Assembly: GCA_902489145.1 (NCBI GenBank)
Contig: CABTYV010000008.1
Coordinates: 1-38,352 of the forward strand
Direction of reading: 5' to 3'
Length of the DNA: 38,352 nt
Source of the DNA: an uncultured Tissierellia bacterium
GTDB lineage: Bacteria; Bacillota; Clostridia; Tissierellales; Peptoniphilaceae
The position numbers and the translations under genes were made by a program. Shown here piece after piece: positions 35,158 to 38,352 of this stretch. Below the pieces are notes generated by a model that saw nothing but the letters and a program-made list of their open reading frames with translations, was not told where the DNA came from and did not search any database. Positions within the stretch are counted from its first letter, which is position 1. Every line of letters starts with the position of its first letter.

Positions 35158-35187
35158 GGGAAAAAATTGGAAAAAATTGGAGCAAGC
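35158..35187 (+). repeat. mraZ box: Putative MraZ operator: three repeats at 10-bp spacing
   Basis: GGGAA (35158), TGGAA (35168) and TGGAG (35178) recur every 10 bp between the predicted transcription start and the mraZ ATG. In E. coli MraZ autorepresses by binding TGGGN repeats spaced by 5 nt (10-bp period) in this same position. Two more TGG triplets at 35118 and 35138 fall in the same phase. The last repeat also serves as the ribosome site. Confidence 0.5.
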
Positions 35188-35190
35188 AAA

Positions 35191-35628
35191 ATGTTTATCG
35201 GTGAATACCATCACAATGTGGACAAAAATAACCGCATTTCCATGCCGGTGCGTTTTCGCGACCAATTGACTCAGCCCTTTTACATCACTCGAGGGATGGA
35301 GAAAAGTCTTTTCATCTACGACCGAGAAGAGTGGCAGCGCCTGGATGAAAAGATTCGTAAGCTTCGTTTGACGGCCAAGGCTGCGCGTGGTTTCTCCCGT
35401 TTATTCTATGCGGGCGCCATGGAGATTTCACTGGATAAGCAGGGTCGCTTTGTGATTCCGCCTCATTTAAAGGAATATGCCGGCATCAAGGATGAAACGG
35501 TTTTCATCGGTGTTTCTGACCGGATTGAACTTTGGGCAGCGGAGAGCTGGTCCTCCTACCTGGCAGAGGATTCTATGAATTATGACGATTTAACAGAGGC
35601 GTTGGATGAGGAGCAATGGGATCTCTAG
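35191..35628 (+). CDS. mraZ: Transcriptional regulator MraZ
   Basis: MraZ is a ring-forming DNA-binding regulator of the division and cell-wall cluster it heads. The 145-residue protein has two AbrB-like halves, each with its DxxxR motif: DKNNRISMPVRFR near residue 12 and DKQGRFVIPPHL near 86. I chose ATG 35191, giving the canonical MFIGEYHH start, over the TTG at 35167. GGAG lies 8 nt upstream. It is followed 11 nt later by rsmH. Confidence 0.95.
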   Translation: MFIGEYHHNVDKNNRISMPVRFRDQLTQPFYITRGMEKSLFIYDREEWQRLDEKIRKLRLTAKAARGFSRLFYAGAMEISLDKQGRFVIPPHLKEYAGIKDETVFIGVSDRIELWAAESWSSYLAEDSMNYDDLTEALDEEQWDL

Positions 35629-35639
35629 AAGGAGGGGCC

Positions 35640-36605
35640 ATGGCATTTGCACACCAACCGGTCCTGCTTCATGAGACCATCCAAGGACTTCACATTCAGC
35701 CGGGTGGACTCTACGTGGACTGTACGGTCGGCGGGGGAGGCCATTCCAAAGAGATATGTAAGGCCATGAACGGCGGAAGGCTCATAGCGATCGATCAAGA
35801 TCTCGAAGCTTTAGACGCCGCCAAGGTGAATCTGGCCCCCTGGGCTGAGCAAGTACGCTTCGTTCATGACAACTTTAAAAACCTGGACCGGATCCTACAA
35901 GAAGCCGGTGCTGAGCGGGTGGATGGGATCCTGATGGACATTGGGGTTTCTTCCTACCAGTTTGATGAGGGAACCAGAGGATTTTCCTACCACCAGGAGG
36001 CGCCATTAGATATGCGCATGGACCAGACGGCGCAGGTCCCGACGGCGAGAGACATCATTGCCCGCTATAGCGAACAAGACCTGATTCGTATTTTCCGTAC
36101 GTATGGGGAGGAACGCTGGGCCAGCCGCATTGCCCAGTTTATTGTGGCCGAGCGGAAGCTGGAACCGATTGAAACCACCCTGGATTTGGTGCGCATCATC
36201 AAAAAGGCCATTCCCAAAGCGGCCCGGATGGAGAAGCATCCTGCCCGAAAGGTCTTTCAAGCCCTTCGCATCGAGGTCAACCAGGAGCTGACCCTTTTGG
36301 CGGACAGCTTGCAATCCGCCTGTGATCATCTTAAGTGTGGGGGCAGGCTCTGTGTGATCGATTTCCACTCCCTGGAGGACCGGATTGTCAAGCAAAAGTT
36401 TATGGAGATGGCCAAGAACTGCATCTGTCCTCCGGAACTGCCCGTTTGCGTTTGTCATCACCGGGCGGAGATTCGACTGATCAACCGAAAACCAATTGAA
36501 GCCTCCCCGGAGGAGGCAAAAGAAAACCCGAGGGCCCGATCCGCAAAATTGCGCATCGTAGAAAAATTGGGAGACGAATCATGGGGGAGACTGCACAAAA
36601 ATTAA
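35640..36605 (+). CDS. rsmH: 16S rRNA m4C1402 methyltransferase
   Basis: RsmH (MraW) methylates N4 of C1402 in 16S rRNA, tuning decoding at the P site. The 321-residue protein starts with HQPVLLHETI, has the SAM-binding VDCTVGGGGHSKEI near 27-40 and ILMDIGVSSYQFDE. The C-terminal part carries FHSLEDRIVKQ and a CICPPELPVCVC cysteine cluster. The ATG at 35640 has AAGGAGGGG just upstream; the frame extends to 35616 only through mraZ sequence. It overlaps ftsL by 25 nt. Confidence 0.96.
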   Translation: MAFAHQPVLLHETIQGLHIQPGGLYVDCTVGGGGHSKEICKAMNGGRLIAIDQDLEALDAAKVNLAPWAEQVRFVHDNFKNLDRILQEAGAERVDGILMDIGVSSYQFDEGTRGFSYHQEAPLDMRMDQTAQVPTARDIIARYSEQDLIRIFRTYGEERWASRIAQFIVAERKLEPIETTLDLVRIIKKAIPKAARMEKHPARKVFQALRIEVNQELTLLADSLQSACDHLKCGGRLCVIDFHSLEDRIVKQKFMEMAKNCICPPELPVCVCHHRAEIRLINRKPIEASPEEAKENPRARSAKLRIVEKLGDESWGRLHKN

Positions 36606-37087
36606 ATCAGGAGCTACCAAAAAGACATCGCATGGAGATCGTGGAGGAAGGCTTTGAACGCCTGCCCAGAAGGACCCTGCCCAAAGCACCCATTCAAAAG
36701 GCTCGGCGGACACCCGTTTCAAGAAAGGCGAAGAAGCCTCAGGTGAAGCCCTACTTATTCACGCTTTGGCAGAAAGGCGTGCTGGCTGCGATGATCCTGG
36801 CCTTTGTGGGTTTGCGTCTTGCTACCTTGATCAGTTATAATCAGGTGTCCACCATGCAACAGGACATGAAAAAAAGCCAGCAGGAAGTGATCGCCCTTCA
36901 GGCGGAAAGTGACCTGTTGACCATGAAGCTGGCGCCCTATCAGGATCCTGAGCGGATGATGAAGCTGGCTACGGACCGGTTGGGGATGCGCATCCCGAAA
37001 GAAGACCGTATTGTGACGCTTTCCAGTCAGGATCACGAGGTTTATAAAAATCTCGGGGAAGGAGCCCAGCTCGCCCGGGACCGGTAG
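36581..37087 (+). CDS. ftsL: Cell division protein FtsL
   Basis: FtsL is a small bitopic divisome protein that pairs with DivIC through an extracellular coiled coil. The 168-residue product has a basic N-terminal tail (1-60), one membrane helix (about 65-85) and a heptad-rich coiled coil (about 88-118). A conserved-type ending follows: YQDPERMMKLATDRLGMRIP. The sequence is poorly conserved, so the call depends on topology and on its place between rsmH and the class B PBP gene. It starts within rsmH and lies 31 nt before the PBP gene. Confidence 0.88.
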   Translation: MGETAQKLNQELPKRHRMEIVEEGFERLPRRTLPKAPIQKARRTPVSRKAKKPQVKPYLFTLWQKGVLAAMILAFVGLRLATLISYNQVSTMQQDMKKSQQEVIALQAESDLLTMKLAPYQDPERMMKLATDRLGMRIPKEDRIVTLSSQDHEVYKNLGEGAQLARDR

Positions 37088-37118
37088 ACGGGGATCAGAC
37101 AGAAAATGGGGAAGCCGC

Positions 37119-38352
37119 ATGGGAAATGAACAATCTAAAAAGCAAAAAAAGCCGCTGATAAGTCAGGATCGGGCCAGGGCATATTTTCTTTTTGTCCTGC
37201 TCCTTTTGGTGTCCTTGATTTTTATAGGTCGGCTTTTTTCTTTGCAAATTATTGGCGGGGGCGAATTTCGAGCTGGAGCGTATGCGCAGAGGCGGGCAAA
37301 AAAAGAAGACAAAGCGCAGCGGGGCAGTCTTTTTGATCGCTACCAAACGCCCCTGGCGCTGAGCGTCCAGGTTCGTTCCGCCTATCTTTCCACTCGAAAC
37401 ATTCCGAAGGAACGCTACCAGGAGATCAGTGATAGCCTTTCTTATATTTTGGGCATTGAGCCGAGCCGGATCAGGGAATTGCTCCAGTCCAAAAGAGCCT
37501 ATGTGCGCCTTAAAAATAAGCTATCAGAAGAAGAAATTCAGGCAATTAAAAATTCGGGGATCCGGGAAATCTCGATCGAAAATGAAACAGAGCGCTTCTA
37601 CCCCAATGGCCCCCTGCTCTCCCAGACGCTGGGCTTTTTAAGTGAGGAGGGCGTGGGTCTTTATGGGGCTGAAAAAAGCTTCGACGCGCTCCTGCGAGGG
37701 CATTCCGGCCTTTCCATCTATACCAAGGACTTACGCGGGGGGATCATTCCCACGGAGGCAGGGAAACATTATGAATCCCAAAATGGACAAAATATCCGCC
37801 TGACGATTGACCTGGAGGCGCAAAAGATTTTGCAGGAGGAATTGACCAGGTCCTTAGAGAAATATCCTGCGGATTATATTATGGGCGTGATGATGGACCC
37901 CAATAACGGGGAGATCCTAGCGATGGAAAGTCTGCCTCATTTTGATCCCAACCAGCCTCGCTTCCCGTCGGATGTCGGTGAACAGCTCAGGTGGGATGCG
38001 ATGAGTGAAAAGGACAAGCTGGAACGCCTCTACAGTCTTTGGATCAATCCTATAGTCAGCAAGCTCTATGAACCGGGCTCCGTATTTAAGACGATCACGG
38101 CGTCGATTGCAGTGGAAAATCGAGCGATGGAGGGGCCACAGGATCGCGTCTTTTGCAAGGGGAAGCTTCAAATTGCCCCCAACACCATCATTTCCTGCCA
38201 TGGGGGCCAGCAGCACGGCGAAGAGACGCTGGAGGAAGCCTTGGTCAACTCCTGCAATCCGGGCTTTGTGCAGGTGGCCTGGAAGATTGGACCGGAACGC
38301 TTTTATTCCTTCTTACAAGCCTTTCTTTTTGGACAAAAATCCGGCGTCGATC
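37119..38352 (+). CDS. pbpB: Class B penicillin-binding protein (FtsI/PBP2B/SpoVD-like), 3'-truncated by window end
   Basis: The frame from ATG 37119 stays open to the window edge (411 codons). It encodes a short cytosolic tail, a membrane helix (about 22-40), the PBP dimerisation domain starting with RGSLFDRYQTPLA (68-80), and the start of the transpeptidase. The nucleophile is Ser321 in YEPGSVFK, and the SxN motif is Ser378-Cys-Asn380 in NSCNPGF. The KTG motif lies beyond the window. This is the septal transpeptidase that works with FtsW. A sporulation-specific SpoVD cannot be excluded, but the absence of nearby sporulation genes argues for the vegetative role. The ribosome site GGGGAAG precedes the start. 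Confidence 0.93.
   Translation, partial: MGNEQSKKQKKPLISQDRARAYFLFVLLLLVSLIFIGRLFSLQIIGGGEFRAGAYAQRRAKKEDKAQRGSLFDRYQTPLALSVQVRSAYLSTRNIPKERYQEISDSLSYILGIEPSRIRELLQSKRAYVRLKNKLSEEEIQAIKNSGIREISIENETERFYPNGPLLSQTLGFLSEEGVGLYGAEKSFDALLRGHSGLSIYTKDLRGGIIPTEAGKHYESQNGQNIRLTIDLEAQKILQEELTRSLEKYPADYIMGVMMDPNNGEILAMESLPHFDPNQPRFPSDVGEQLRWDAMSEKDKLERLYSLWINPIVSKLYEPGSVFKTITASIAVENRAMEGPQDRVFCKGKLQIAPNTIISCHGGQQHGEETLEEALVNSCNPGFVQVAWKIGPERFYSFLQAFLFGQKSGVD

Overview
The window is a stretch of chromosomal DNA from a Gram-positive bacterium of the Bacillota. Three things point there: the dcw start mraZ-rsmH-ftsL-pbpB, the Bacillus-like run rqcP-divIC-tilS-hpt-ftsH with coaX and dusB close behind, and strong AGGAGG-type ribosome binding sites. 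The sporulation genes yabP, yabQ and spoIIE, which lie inside the Bacillus version of that run, are absent, so a non-sporing organism is likely. An anaerobe of the Peptoniphilaceae/Tissierellales type is my guess, not something the sequence proves. I see no phage, insertion sequence, CRISPR array, tRNA or rRNA. Genes are densely packed, and many overlap by a few bases.

Layout. (1) 1-4568, plus strand: the end of a NitT/TauT-type substrate-binding protein, a single-chain permease+ATPase importer, an ABC half-exporter and an orphan aroB. (2) 4585-7723, minus strand: a polyphosphate pair, ppx followed by ppk1. (3) 7822-8251, minus strand: no protein gene, but a clean sigma-A promoter, a series of hairpins and a strong terminator. 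This is best read as a roughly 395-nt structured RNA that I cannot assign to a known family. (4) 8320-9678, minus strand: an AzgA/PbuG purine permease. (5) 9927-13213, plus strand: split chromate transporter genes, a CcdA-TlpA fusion and a short-chain dehydrogenase. (6) 13210-14082, minus strand: a YpfJ-type zinc peptidase.

(7) 14279-26168, plus strand: a long, tightly coupled housekeeping operon. It holds a HAD phosphatase, dut, rqcP, divIC, tilS, hpt, ftsH, a small membrane protein, pyrG, a P1/NylC-like peptidase, an ECF S component (probably for pantothenate), coaX and dusB. It covers nucleotide pools, ribosome rescue, tRNA modification, division and CoA synthesis. (8) 26138-31093, minus strand: a class A penicillin-binding protein followed by a response regulator and a sensor kinase, which looks like an envelope-stress unit. 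(9) 31352-34911, plus strand: hflX, yigZ, yebC and lgt. (10) 35110-38352, plus strand: the dcw cluster with a recognisable promoter and 10-bp-spaced MraZ-like boxes, running off the window inside the class B PBP gene.

The most interesting parts are the unassigned structured RNA, the fused ABC importer, the mraZ operator array, the repeat array before the chromate genes, and the leader hairpin of the PBP/two-component operon. All family calls come from reading motifs by eye; no database search was run.
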